In this document: positions 8,222 to 18,367 of the stretch, piece after piece | Position numbering within the stretch: position 1 is the first letter of the stretch | Layout: every line of letters begins with the position of its first letter | From: Mesorhizobium sp. | Lineage (GTDB): Bacteria; Pseudomonadota; Alphaproteobacteria; Rhizobiales; Rhizobiaceae | DNA length: 64,000 nucleotides | Direction: 5' to 3' | NCBI RefSeq assembly: GCF_017306585.1 | Contig: NZ_JAFKIC010000111.1 | Coordinates: forward strand, 23,726-87,725 | Position numbers and translations under genes: made by a program | The notes under the pieces: model-generated | Told to the model about the DNA's origin: nothing | The model's database searches: none | The model's input: only the letters and a program-made list of their open reading frames with translations

Positions 8222-11032
8222 ATGACCGCAGTACCCTACCCCTTCTCGGCCCGCCACATCGGCCCCGGCCTCAACGACGTCAGGGCGATGCTCGCCGTCA
8301 TCGGCGTGCCCTCGGTCGAGACGTTGATCAGCCAGGCCGTGCCGAGATCGATCCGGCTTGACCAGCCGCTCGCTTTGCCGGCTGCGGCCAGCGAAGCGGA
8401 AGCGCTGGCCGAATTGTCGGCGAAGATGGCCGGCAATACCGTGTTGAAGAGCTTTATCGGCGCCGGCTACCACGGCGTCCACGTGCCGCCGGTGATCCAG
8501 CGCAACCTGTTCGAGAATCCGGCCTGGTATACCGCCTACACGCCTTATCAGGCGGAGATCAGCCAGGGCCGACTGGAAATGCTGTTCAATTTCCAGACGC
8601 TGGTGGCCGAGTTGACCGGACTGCCGGTGGCGTCGGCTTCGCTGCTCGACGAAGCGACGGCGGTCGCCGAGGCGGTGGGCATCGCGCTGCGCCATCATCG
8701 CGACAAGCGCACCAAGGTGGCGCTCGCCGGCGCGCCCCACCCGCAGACTCTGGACGTCGTGCGCACGCGCGCCGAGCCGCTCGGCATTGAGGTCGATGGC
8801 GAGACGATCGACGACAACACGGCCGCGCTGCTCGTCTCCTGGCCTGATACCCATGGCGTCTATGGCGACCACAAGGCCGCGATCGACAAAGCCCGCGCGG
8901 CGGGCGCGTTGGTGGTTTTCATCGCCGACCCGCTCGGCTTGACCTTGACCGACGCCCCGGCAAAGCTCGGCGCCGATATCGCCGTCGGGCCGATGCAGCG
9001 TTTCGGCGTGCCGATGGGCTTTGGCGGCCCGCACGCCGCCTATTGCGCCGTCTCCGACAAGCTGACCCGGTTGATGCCCGGCCGCCTGGTCGGCCAGTCG
9101 ACCGACAGCAAGGGCCGCCCCGGCTACCGGCTGGCCCTGCAGACGCGCGAGCAGCACATCCGCCGCGACAAGGCCACCTCCAATATCTGCACCGCGCAGG
9201 CGCTGCTGGCCAACATGGCGACGGCTTACGCGATCTGGCATGGCCCGGTCGGTTTGCAGGCGATCGCCGGTCGCATCCATGACCTCGCCAACCGTCTGGC
9301 GGGCGGTCTCAAGGCTGCCGGAGTGAGCGTGCTGGGAGTCAGCCGTTTCGACACGGTCACGGTGGAAGCGAAGGGCAAGGCCGCGCAGATCGCCGCCGCC
9401 GCCGAAAAGACCGGACGGTTGCTGCGCGTCATCGATGCCGACCATGTCGGCGTCAGCTTCGACGAGACCTCGACAGATGTCGACCTGGACGCGATCGCGG
9501 CCCTGTTCGGCGCCAAGGCCGGCACCTCCGCCGAAAGCACGATGCCCGGCAAGCCGCGCGGCAAGGAGTTTCTCACCCAGCCGGTGTTCCATGAGAACAA
9601 GTCGGAAACCGAAATGATGCGTTTTCTGCGCAGGCTGGCCGACAAGGACCTGGCGCTCGACCGCGCGATGATTCCGCTGGGTTCGTGCACGATGAAGCTC
9701 AACGCGGCGGCCGAAATGATGCCGGTGAGCTGGCCGCAGATCGCCAATCTGCATCCGTTCGCGCCGGCCAGCCATTCTGCGGGCTATCGCGCCATGATCG
9801 GCGACCTGGAGGGCTGGCTTTCCGAGATTACCGGCTTCGATGCCGTCAGTCTCCAGCCGAATGCGGGAAGCCAGGGCGAATATGCCGGACTGCTGGCCAT
9901 CCGCGCCTATCACCGCTCGCGCGGCGAAGGCCATCGCACCGTCTGCCTGATCCCGTCCTCGGCGCACGGCACCAATCCGGCGAGCGCGGCGATGGCCGGC
10001 ATGAGCGTCGTCGTCGTGCGCTGCCTGGAAGACGGCAACATCGATATGGACGACATGCGGGCCAAGGCCAACGAGCATTCGAAGAATCTCGCTGCGCTGA
10101 TGTTTACCTATCCGTCCACCCACGGCGTCTACGAGGAAGGCGCGCGCCATCTCTGCGCGCTCATCCACGAGCATGGCGGCCAGGTGTATTTCGACGGCGC
10201 CAACCTCAACGCGCTGGTCGGCCTCGCCCGCCCCGGCGACATCGGCGCCGATGTCTGCCACATGAACCTGCACAAGACCTTCTGCATTCCGCATGGCGGC
10301 GGCGGCCCCGGCATCGGCCCGATCGGCGTCAGGGCGCATCTGAAGCCCTACCTGCCGGGCCATGTCACCGAAGGCTCCGCCCATGCAGTGTCGGCGGCTC
10401 CGTTCGGCAGCGCCTCGATCCTGCCGATCACCTGGATGTACATCCGCATGATGGGCGGTTCGGGCCTGAAACAGGCGACCGAGACGGCCATCGTCTCGGC
10501 CAACTACGTGGCGACGCGGCTCGCGCCGCATTTCCCGCTCCTCTTCAAGGGCAGGAGCGACCGCGTCGCGCATGAATGCATCCTCGATACCCGCGTGCTG
10601 AAGGAGAGTGCCGGCATCAGCGTCGACGACGTCGCCAAGCGCCTGATCGACTACGGCTTCCATGCGCCGACCATGTCGTTCCCGGTCGCAGGCACGCTGA
10701 TGGTGGAGCCGACCGATTCCGAGCCCAAGCGTGAACTCGACCGCTTCTGCGAGGCGATGATCGCCATCGCCGGAGAGGCCGCGAAAGTGGCAAGGGGTGA
10801 ATGGCCGCTGGCCGACAATCCGCTGGTCAATGCCCCCCACACATCGGCCGAGACGCTGGCCGGCCAGTGGAACCATCCCTATTCGCGCCTGGAAGCGGCT
10901 TACCCCGCCGGTGACGCGGATACGGCCGCAAAGTACTGGCCGCCGGTGTCGCGCATCGACAATGTCGCCGGCGACCGTAACCTTGTCTGCTCCTGCCCGC
11001 CGCTTTCGGATTATCTGGGCGCGGCCGAATAA
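8222..11032 (+). CDS. gcvP: Glycine dehydrogenase (decarboxylating), glycine cleavage P protein
   Basis: GcvP is the PLP enzyme that decarboxylates glycine and loads the aminomethyl group onto GcvH. The 936-residue product is the single-chain form, with both the N-terminal catalytically silent half and the C-terminal active half fused. The PLP lysine is K685 in [16 protein letters not shown], followed by a glycine-rich stretch typical of the family. Other signatures are RHIGPG near the start and [12 protein letters not shown] in the middle. Length is close to that of bacterial one-piece P proteins. The stop at 11030-11032 lies 1 base from the end of the converging diguanylate cyclase gene, so the two messages must overlap. 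Confidence 0.97.
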   Translation: MTAVPYPFSARHIGPGLNDVRAMLAVIGVPSVETLISQAVPRSIRLDQPLALPAAASEAEALAELSAKMAGNTVLKSFIGAGYHGVHVPPVIQRNLFENPAWYTAYTPYQAEISQGRLEMLFNFQTLVAELTGLPVASASLLDEATAVAEAVGIALRHHRDKRTKVALAGAPHPQTLDVVRTRAEPLGIEVDGETIDDNTAALLVSWPDTHGVYGDHKAAIDKARAAGALVVFIADPLGLTLTDAPAKLGADIAVGPMQRFGVPMGFGGPHAAYCAVSDKLTRLMPGRLVGQSTDSKGRPGYRLALQTREQHIRRDKATSNICTAQALLANMATAYAIWHGPVGLQAIAGRIHDLANRLAGGLKAAGVSVLGVSRFDTVTVEAKGKAAQIAAAAEKTGRLLRVIDADHVGVSFDETSTDVDLDAIAALFGAKAGTSAESTMPGKPRGKEFLTQPVFHENKSETEMMRFLRRLADKDLALDRAMIPLGSCTMKLNAAAEMMPVSWPQIANLHPFAPASHSAGYRAMIGDLEGWLSEITGFDAVSLQPNAGSQGEYAGLLAIRAYHRSRGEGHRTVCLIPSSAHGTNPASAAMAGMSVVVVRCLEDGNIDMDDMRAKANEHSKNLAALMFTYPSTHGVYEEGARHLCALIHEHGGQVYFDGANLNALVGLARPGDIGADVCHMNLHKTFCIPHGGGGPGIGPIGVRAHLKPYLPGHVTEGSAHAVSAAPFGSASILPITWMYIRMMGGSGLKQATETAIVSANYVATRLAPHFPLLFKGRSDRVAHECILDTRVLKESAGISVDDVAKRLIDYGFHAPTMSFPVAGTLMVEPTDSEPKRELDRFCEAMIAIAGEAAKVARGEWPLADNPLVNAPHTSAETLAGQWNHPYSRLEAAYPAGDADTAAKYWPPVSRIDNVAGDRNLVCSCPPLSDYLGAAE

Positions 11033-11033
11033 A

Positions 11034-12209
11034 TCACGCGGAGCGCAAGGCCGGCCTGACCGGCTCGGCCTTGCCCATTCTCTTGCCGTTGACGACGCAG
11101 TTGCGGCCGGCGCGCTTGGCGGCATAGAGCGCGGCGTCCGCCTCGGCCAGCACGTCATTCAGGCTGCTGCCGCCTGCCTCGCCAAAGCCGATGCCGCCGC
11201 TGACCGTGCTGCGTAACGGACCGTGCTGGGTGGCAACGATCTCGGTGCCGAAGGCAACACCGATCTTGCTGGCGAGATCATGTGCCCGCGCTTCCGTCAT
11301 GCGTGTCATGACGATCGCGAACTCCTCGCCACCCAGGCGGAAGGCGTCCACGCCGGTCCTGGCATATTTCCTGATGACGGCGGCGAACCGGCACAGAACC
11401 TGGTCGCCGACCGGGTGGCCGTAAACGTCGTTCGTCTTCTTGAAGTGATCGAGATCGAACATGGCGATAGCCATGAACGGACCGAACGTCCGCTCGCCAT
11501 AGAGGGATGTCAGCCCCCGACGGTTCATCAGTCCGGTCAATGGATCGGTCATGGTTTCGGCCTTCAGCTCGATCTGCGCCTGCAGATGGTGAAGAGAGAG
11601 CGTCAACGCACCAAGACCGGTCATGCACGCCACCGCCACGACGGAATTCAGCCGCTCGGCCCAATTGTCGGGCGCCACTGCGAGCGTCCATTGCCCGTTG
11701 GCCAGAAGAACCACGCCGCAAAGGGCAAACGATACCGCGCAGCTGCCGCTCAAGAAGGAAACCACCAGCAGGATCCGTCGATCGTGGCTGCCGTTTACCC
11801 AGAACATCACGCCTATCGCCGAGAGCAGCGGCGTTACCGTCGCATAGGTGACGATGAAACCGATGCCATCAAGGCCGAGGAACGTCACGGCCGCGCAAAC
11901 GGACATGGCGGCAAGCGTCGGCACCACGGCACGCCTGTGGTCCGGCACGCCAAGATACTGCATTGCCGAAACGCATATGATCAGGAAGCCGAGATTGAGC
12001 AAGGCGAGTGCGATCTGGCAGAGCGCCGGATCGGGCTCCCTCGTGTACCGCCAGAACACGATCACATGCGCGACCAGCACGAGGATGCCGCATGCCACCG
12101 TCAGCACGAAACGAGCCCGCGGCGCGGTAAACCAGATCGCGAACATGGTGACGGCCAGGCAGGTGCCCGACAGCGCGGCCGCAAGCAGAAGCGAACTGAA
12201 ATCCAGCAT
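11034..12209 (-). CDS. Membrane-anchored GGDEF diguanylate cyclase
   Basis: This 391-residue protein has a membrane sensor part of about six helices (roughly residues 5-205) and a C-terminal GGDEF domain (about 215-375) that makes cyclic di-GMP from two GTP. The active-site signature reads GGEEF at 293-297, an accepted active variant. FDLDHFKKTND at 251-261 supplies metal- and base-binding residues. The inhibitory RxxD site normally five residues upstream is not present (TGVD is found), so product inhibition is unlikely. The N-terminal membrane part has no recognised ligand domain. It is next to, and co-directional with, the tad pilus genes, and cyclic di-GMP often controls surface attachment, but a direct link is only inference. 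Confidence 0.9.
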   Translation of the reverse strand: MLDFSSLLLAAALSGTCLAVTMFAIWFTAPRARFVLTVACGILVLVAHVIVFWRYTREPDPALCQIALALLNLGFLIICVSAMQYLGVPDHRRAVVPTLAAMSVCAAVTFLGLDGIGFIVTYATVTPLLSAIGVMFWVNGSHDRRILLVVSFLSGSCAVSFALCGVVLLANGQWTLAVAPDNWAERLNSVVAVACMTGLGALTLSLHHLQAQIELKAETMTDPLTGLMNRRGLTSLYGERTFGPFMAIAMFDLDHFKKTNDVYGHPVGDQVLCRFAAVIRKYARTGVDAFRLGGEEFAIVMTRMTEARAHDLASKIGVAFGTEIVATQHGPLRSTVSGGIGFGEAGGSSLNDVLAEADAALYAAKRAGRNCVVNGKRMGKAEPVRPALRSA

Positions 12210-12381
12210 ATCGGGCGGGGGCCTCTTGAGCGTCGGCGTTTGCCTGGCATTCTAGGCCAGCGGCAACCCTCAGATACGGTTTTCAGCCGATCGTCCGACC
12301 CAAGCTGCGGTTAGGGTTTACAAAGCGTCGATACAAGCTGCCCGAAACCGCGCCGATGGCCGGCGCGAGGATTGACAGGCA

Positions 12382-12855
12382 TCACCCCTTGTTCAGAAGC
12401 GCGAGATTGGCGTTGACGACCGTGGGGTCGGCCATGCCGGCCCTGGCTTCCAGCAGCAATGCCTTGGCCTTTTTCTTGTTGCCGCGCAGCAACTGCGAGT
12501 AGCCCATATTGTTGACGACCTGCGGCTTGCGGCCGGCGACCTTCAGCAGCTGGTCATAGGCGCGGTCGGCAAAATCGAAACGGCCGAGTTCATCATAGGA
12601 AGCGGCGAGCCCCATCCAGGCCTCGGCATTGTCGGCCTTCAGCTCGACCGCCTTGCGGAAATGCTGTTCGGCCAAGCCGTAATTGGCGTCGCGAAACTGC
12701 GCCTTGCCTTGCGCCAGGTCGGAAGCGCTGACGTCCTTGGCCCTCGGCGGGATCGCCGTGGTCTTGGTGGTGTCGACATTGTCGTTCGTCGTGCACCCGG
12801 TAACCATCAGGACGGCCGCCACCATGGCCGCCGCCGCGAATCTTGTCTGACGCAT
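12382..12855 (-). CDS. tadD: TPR lipoprotein of the Tad locus (TadD-like)
   Basis: The product is 157 residues from the ATG at 12855. It begins with a lipoprotein signal (MRQTRFAAAAMVAAVLMVTGC), the lipidated cysteine being residue 21. The rest is tetratricopeptide helices: residues about 45-80 (AQFRDANYGLAEQHF), 80-115 (AEAWMGLAASYDELGRF) and 115-150 (VNNMGYSQLLRGN). TadD proteins are outer-membrane-linked TPR lipoproteins needed for Flp pilus assembly, probably as pilotins of the secretin. A GTG at 12903 would add 16 polar residues before the signal peptide and lacks a ribosome site, so it is not chosen. One gene separates it from tadC. Confidence 0.8.
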   Translation of the reverse strand: MRQTRFAAAAMVAAVLMVTGCTTNDNVDTTKTTAIPPRAKDVSASDLAQGKAQFRDANYGLAEQHFRKAVELKADNAEAWMGLAASYDELGRFDFADRAYDQLLKVAGRKPQVVNNMGYSQLLRGNKKKAKALLLEARAGMADPTVVNANLALLNKG

Positions 12856-13020
12856 GCCCTGCCCCGTCGCCCGATTTGTCGGGTCGTTCTCTGGGAAAGA
12901 CACTACAGCACAGCGATTAAGCTTCGGTGCCGAAATGCACCTAAGATTTGGTTTCCGCAGAACCGCCTATTAACCACCAGCGGCAGGCTTGAACACTTTG
13001 GGCTACCGCCGAAGTACAGG

Positions 13021-13431
13021 TTAGAAAAAGTCGCCCAGAAATGCCGCCACGGCGTCCGAGATGCCGACAACCTTGTTCGTCGCCTGACGGTAGAATTTGA
13101 AGTTGAGCTCGGTTTCCGGCCGGCCGTCATGCCAGTCCGTAAGACGTTTGAGTTCGTTGCGGCCCAGCGGCCGCCTGGCCAGCGCCGTGCGCTCGATGGC
13201 AAGGCTCACGCGTGGCGTCTGCCGGGCTACGCCGGGCGTGCGCGCGACCGCTTCGACCGACGTGACGACGCCGCGCGCGACAAGGCCCTGGCCGCCTTCG
13301 TTCTCGCTGGCGAACAGGAAAATCTCGTCGCCTTTGGTTATATGCTTGCCGCCATACATCGTCTTCTGCGCGGCAAATGCGAACGTCTTCGCCCTGATAT
13401 CGGTGATTTCGGCCTTGATCGCGAATGCCAT
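13021..13431 (-). CDS. Small PUA-like conserved hypothetical protein inside the tad locus
   Basis: The product is 136 residues, soluble, with no signal peptide. Alternating short strands and the motif KGDEIFLFASENEGGQGLVA (about residues 33-52) resemble the EVE/ASCH/PUA-like beta-barrel folds, in which a Gly-Asp-x-hydrophobic turn starts a core strand and the next strand reports on ligand (GLVARGVV). This is a fold-level guess, not a family assignment. A conserved aromatic-basic end (LNFKFYRQATNKVVGIS) closes the domain. PUA-like domains often bind modified bases or RNA. It sits between the tadC and TPR genes on the same strand, where no such gene belongs in the canonical locus. Confidence 0.6.
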   Translation of the reverse strand: MAFAIKAEITDIRAKTFAFAAQKTMYGGKHITKGDEIFLFASENEGGQGLVARGVVTSVEAVARTPGVARQTPRVSLAIERTALARRPLGRNELKRLTDWHDGRPETELNFKFYRQATNKVVGISDAVAAFLGDFF

Positions 13432-13486
13432 GAGCGCAGTCTATTTGAACGATACCCGCATCGAAAGGCGGCATCGCCGGCAACCG

Positions 13487-14455
13487 TCAATAATGTCCGC
13501 TGGTCATTTTGACGATGATCGGAATGATCGCGATCATCAGCACCACCGGCAGGATGCACACGGTCACCGGTATCGACATCTTGGCCGGCAGGGCATGCGC
13601 CTTCTCCTCCGCCAGCGACATGCGCTTGTGGCGCATTTCGTCGGAGAAGACCCGCAGCGCGCCCGACAGGCTGGTGCCGAGTTCCTTCGACTGCTGCAAG
13701 AGCGTGGCGAAGGAGCGTACCTCGTCGAGGCTGAGGCGATCGGCGAGCGCCTTCAGAGCGTCGTCCAGGCTGCGCCCGGCCCGCAATTCCAACGACACCA
13801 GTTGCAGGTTCTGGCTGAGCGAAGGGTAGGTCTTGGCGAGTTCCTTCGAAACCCGCTCGATACCGGCCTCCATGCTCATTCCCGCATCCGAGCAGACGAT
13901 CATCAGATCCATGAAGTCGGGAAAGCCATTGCGGTATTCGCGCATCTTTTCCCGCGTCTTCTGTGTCAGCACGAGGCTGGGCAGGAAGTAGCCGGCCACG
14001 CCCGAAAGGATCACGAACGCCCAGCGGCTGGTCATGGTGGCGTCGGCACTGGCCATCCAGCGATTGACGATAAAGGCGCTCATCGCGGCGCCGATCAGCA
14101 TCGAGAACCTGATGATGAAGAACATGCCGACGGCGCGCGGCTCCATGTAGCCGGCCTGGATGAGCTTCATGCGCAGCCGCGCGACGTTTTCGGGATCGCT
14201 CTTGGCGTAGAACTCCTGCGCCCGCTTCACCGCCTTCTCGCGCACGACATCGGTGTTCTTCTTCTGCACCGGCTCGGCTTTGGCCGCCGCCGGACTGGCA
14301 TCGACCTTAAGCCGGCGCTTCACGTCGTTACGGTCTCCCTTCGCCACAACCATGGGCCACGCGACCGCGGCGCTGCCCAGGGCCAGCAGCAGGATGGCCA
14401 CCGGCATCAGCGAGGTGGGCGCGAGCGAGGCAAGGAATTCGATGAAGCCCTGCAT
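13487..14455 (-). CDS. tadC: Tad pilus inner-membrane platform protein TadC (type II secretion F domain)
   Basis: The product is 322 residues with an N-terminal membrane segment (about residues 16-36), two central segments (about 108-128 and 142-165) and a C-terminal one (about 295-316, ending MTSGHY). The T2SSF domain lies at about 175-300, with FPDFMDLMIVCSDAGMSMEA and LQQSKELGTSLSGALRVFSD, the usual TadC signatures. TadB and TadC form the membrane platform through which the TadA ATPase drives pilin assembly. The stop of tadB is 1 base upstream of this start, so the two are translationally coupled. Confidence 0.93.
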   Translation of the reverse strand: MQGFIEFLASLAPTSLMPVAILLLALGSAAVAWPMVVAKGDRNDVKRRLKVDASPAAAKAEPVQKKNTDVVREKAVKRAQEFYAKSDPENVARLRMKLIQAGYMEPRAVGMFFIIRFSMLIGAAMSAFIVNRWMASADATMTSRWAFVILSGVAGYFLPSLVLTQKTREKMREYRNGFPDFMDLMIVCSDAGMSMEAGIERVSKELAKTYPSLSQNLQLVSLELRAGRSLDDALKALADRLSLDEVRSFATLLQQSKELGTSLSGALRVFSDEMRHKRMSLAEEKAHALPAKMSIPVTVCILPVVLMIAIIPIIVKMTSGHY

Positions 14456-14456
14456 C

Positions 14457-15422
14457 TCAGAACCTGAAGTTCGACATCTTGAACATCATGAGATTGCCCA
14501 GCATCAGCCAGGTGACCGAGCCGCCGATCAGGTACCAGGTCTTGGGTTCGCCCCAGACGTCGCGGTAGAAGCCAGGCATCAGCGCCATGATGCCGGCAAA
14601 AAGCAGCGCCGGTATCGCCGTCAGGATGTAGGCCGACATGCGGCCTTCCGTGGAAATGGCGCGCACCTTGCGGCGTAGCTTGCCGCGCTCGCGGATCGTC
14701 AGCGCCAGGCCGTCGAGAATCTCGCGCAGGTTGCCGCCTGAACTCGACTGGATCGAGACCGCGGTGACGAACAGCGGCAGATCCTCATGGCCGACCCTGT
14801 CGAACAGCGAATTCAACGCCGAAACCAGATCGGAGCCATAAGTCACCTCGTCGGCGATGACACCGAATTCGGTGCCGATCGGATCCGGCATCTCGCGCGA
14901 CACCATGGCGATGGCCACCGGCACGGGGTGACCGGCCTTGAGGCCGCGCGTGATCAATTCCAGCGCCTCCGGCAGCTGCGCGCCGAAACGCTTGTGCCGA
15001 CGCTTGCGCATGAAGCGCATCGTCATCACCGGAACCAGCGGTACGAGCACGAGAAACAGGATAAGGGCCATCAGCAGCGGCAGGCCGTACCAAACGGCGA
15101 CGAGCGCCATGGCCATCGCCACAGCCGTGGTGATCATCAGGAACTTAGACAGCGGCATGATCATGCCGGACTGCGTGCGCAGCGCCCGGAACCGGTCCGG
15201 CGAGAACAGCGAGGAACCGGCTTCGAGGCCGCGCTCCTTGCGCAACTGGATCAGCACCTGTTCCTGGCTGATCTTGTTTTCCTGAAGCTTCATGCGCCGG
15301 TTGATGGCGGTGCGCTTGTCAGTGCGGCCGGCATAGAGCAGGTAGCAGGCCTCGGCGATCATGATGCCGGTCAGCGCGGCTGCGGCATAGACGACATAGA
15401 GCGCACTGAACCCGTCGAACAC
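14457..15422 (-). CDS. tadB: Tad pilus inner-membrane platform protein TadB (type II secretion F domain)
   Basis: The product is 321 residues from a GTG at 15422, chosen because AGGAG lies 6 bases upstream; longer in-frame starts reach back inside tadA and give an unrelated N-terminus. It has an N-terminal membrane segment, two central ones (LMITTAVAMAMALVAVWYG and LLMALILFLVLVPLVPV) and a C-terminal one (LTAIPALLFAGIMALMPGF). The T2SSF domain includes LPEALELITRGLKAGHPVPV and SSSGGNLREILDGLALTIRE, diagnostic for TadB. It pairs with TadC as the assembly platform. Only 4 bases separate it from tadA. Confidence 0.94.
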   Translation of the reverse strand: MFDGFSALYVVYAAAALTGIMIAEACYLLYAGRTDKRTAINRRMKLQENKISQEQVLIQLRKERGLEAGSSLFSPDRFRALRTQSGMIMPLSKFLMITTAVAMAMALVAVWYGLPLLMALILFLVLVPLVPVMTMRFMRKRRHKRFGAQLPEALELITRGLKAGHPVPVAIAMVSREMPDPIGTEFGVIADEVTYGSDLVSALNSLFDRVGHEDLPLFVTAVSIQSSSGGNLREILDGLALTIRERGKLRRKVRAISTEGRMSAYILTAIPALLFAGIMALMPGFYRDVWGEPKTWYLIGGSVTWLMLGNLMMFKMSNFRF

Positions 15423-15426
15423 GTGG

Positions 15427-16844
<1,418 letters not shown>

Positions 16845-16848
<4 letters not shown>

Positions 16849-18059
16849 CCGGCTTTCCTCTTGAGCAGGCCCTTGCCGAGGCTGAACAGGGATCTCGACT
16901 TGCCGCCGGTCGCGACGGCTTCTTCGGGCAGGATGATCTTCTTCAGGTCGTTGACGACATTGGCGTTGGCATCGATCTCGTGCAGCGGCACACCGCGATC
17001 GACCGCCTCGCGCACCAGCCTGTAATTGTTGGCGATGCCGCCGACAAAATGCTCGCCGAGGATTTCCTGGACGTCCGCCTGCTTGATGCCATTGTCGAAC
17101 ATCTTCTGCTCGAACCGGTTGACGATGACGTTCGGCTTCACTTCCTTGCCCGCGGTCTCGTAGACCGCCTGGATCAGCCTTTGCGTGTGGCGCAGGCAAG
17201 GCACCGTCATTTCGGCGACGATGTAGAGCTTGTTGGACCCGAGCAGCACGGTCTCCGTCCACGGAAACCAGGTGCGCGGCATATCGATGACGACATTGTC
17301 GAAATAGGCCGAGACGAGATCCAGCATGCGCACCACGACATCGGTCTTGAAGGAGCGCATTTCGGCCGGATGGGTCGGCGCCGCCAGCACGCAAAGGCCG
17401 CTCGCATGCTTGGACAGCATCACGTCAAGCAGTTGCCGGTCGAGGCGTTCCGGCTGGTTCTCGATCTCGGTGATGTCGAAACGCGGCTCGAGGTCGAGAT
17501 ATTCGGCGCAGGCGCCCTGCTGGAAATTGAGATCAACCACGCAGGTCGAGGCGCCGCGCGTCACCGAGTGATGCAGCTGGAACGCGGTTTGCAGCGCCAG
17601 TGTCGTGGTGCCGACGCCGCCGGCGGCCGGCATGAAGGTGTAGATCTGCGATTCGGTGTTTTCCTCGCGGCCCGGTCCTTGCAGGGCGCGCACGACAGAG
17701 CGCACCAGATCGGCGGTGGTGATCGGCTTGACCAGGAAGTCGGCGACCTTGAGCTGCACCAGGATGCGCACGGCGGCAGCGTTGAACTCCTGGGTGACGA
17801 CGACGACCGGCGCCTTGCCTTCCAGCCGGCGCATGATGCGCTGCAGCGATTCGATCTCCTCCAGCCGCGCCGCGTCCATGTCGACGATGATGACGCCGAA
17901 CTCGGCTTCCTGGATCTCACCGCGCAGTTCGGTGACGTTTTTCTCCACAGTCGAAAGCTGGATGATCTCGGAAGCGGCGAAAGCCGTCCGCGTGTCCTGC
18001 ACGAAGGTCCTGTCCGTCGAAACGAGCAGGATTTTCCTTGTCTTGATGCCGTTTGCCAT
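16845..18059 (-). CDS. cpaE: Tad pilus localisation protein CpaE/TadZ (MinD-like ATPase)
   Basis: The product is 404 residues: an atypical receiver-like domain (about residues 8-125) followed by a MinD/ParA-type ATPase domain (about 135-390). The P-loop is the deviant GGVGTTT at 147-153, preceded by FMPAAGG. The switch region is VIDMPRTWFPW. TadZ/CpaE proteins localise the Tad secretion apparatus to the pole. The receiver-like domain keeps D60 and K111 in plausible positions, but such domains in CpaE usually are not phosphorylated. It overlaps tadA by 4 bases and follows a small lipoprotein gene after 33 bases. Confidence 0.94.
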
Positions 18060-18092
18060 TTTGCCAGCCTGTTGACGCAGTCGTCCCTTGGA

Positions 18093-18362
18093 TCAGTCGG
18101 AGGTGGTCGACTGCGATGCCTTCGAAGCGGCGGCCTGATCCGCGGTAACAGGCGCCGCCGCGGGACGCTTGGCTGGCACCAGGAGCCTGGTGTTCTGGAC
18201 GCCGTATTTCCAGGGATCGACCATCTGCATGGCGGTGTTGGCGGCCTGGGCGTTACCGACACCCGTGGTCACCCCTTCGCTGCGTACATAATCGTCGCTG
18301 GTGCAGCCCCCGGCGAGACCGGCAAGAAGCAGGGCGAGGCTCGATCTCAAGACCAGACGCAT
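18093..18362 (-). CDS. Small lipoprotein in the CpaD position of the tad locus
   Basis: The product is 89 residues from the ATG at 18362 (a TTG nine bases earlier is less likely). It has a lipoprotein signal ending LAGGC, with the lipidated Cys at residue 20. The mature part carries NAQAANTAMQMVDPWKYG, a DPW-containing stretch I recall from small lipoproteins found between the secretin and CpaE genes of rhizobial tad loci; this is recollection, not a search. The Ala/Ser-rich tail looks disordered. Classical CpaD is about 200 residues, so this is a reduced version or a replacement. The start is 5 bases after the cpaC stop and the ribosome site lies inside cpaC. Confidence 0.75.
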   Translation of the reverse strand: MRLVLRSSLALLLAGLAGGCTSDDYVRSEGVTTGVGNAQAANTAMQMVDPWKYGVQNTRLLVPAKRPAAAPVTADQAAASKASQSTTSD

Positions 18363-18367
18363 GGCTC

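Noticed and set aside
8183-11158. A 991-codon open frame on the minus strand opposite gcvP
   Set aside because: High GC makes long antisense frames. The gcvP strand encodes a full, recognisable enzyme, while the mirror frame is rich in Arg, Asp and Gly with no family signature and no ribosome site.
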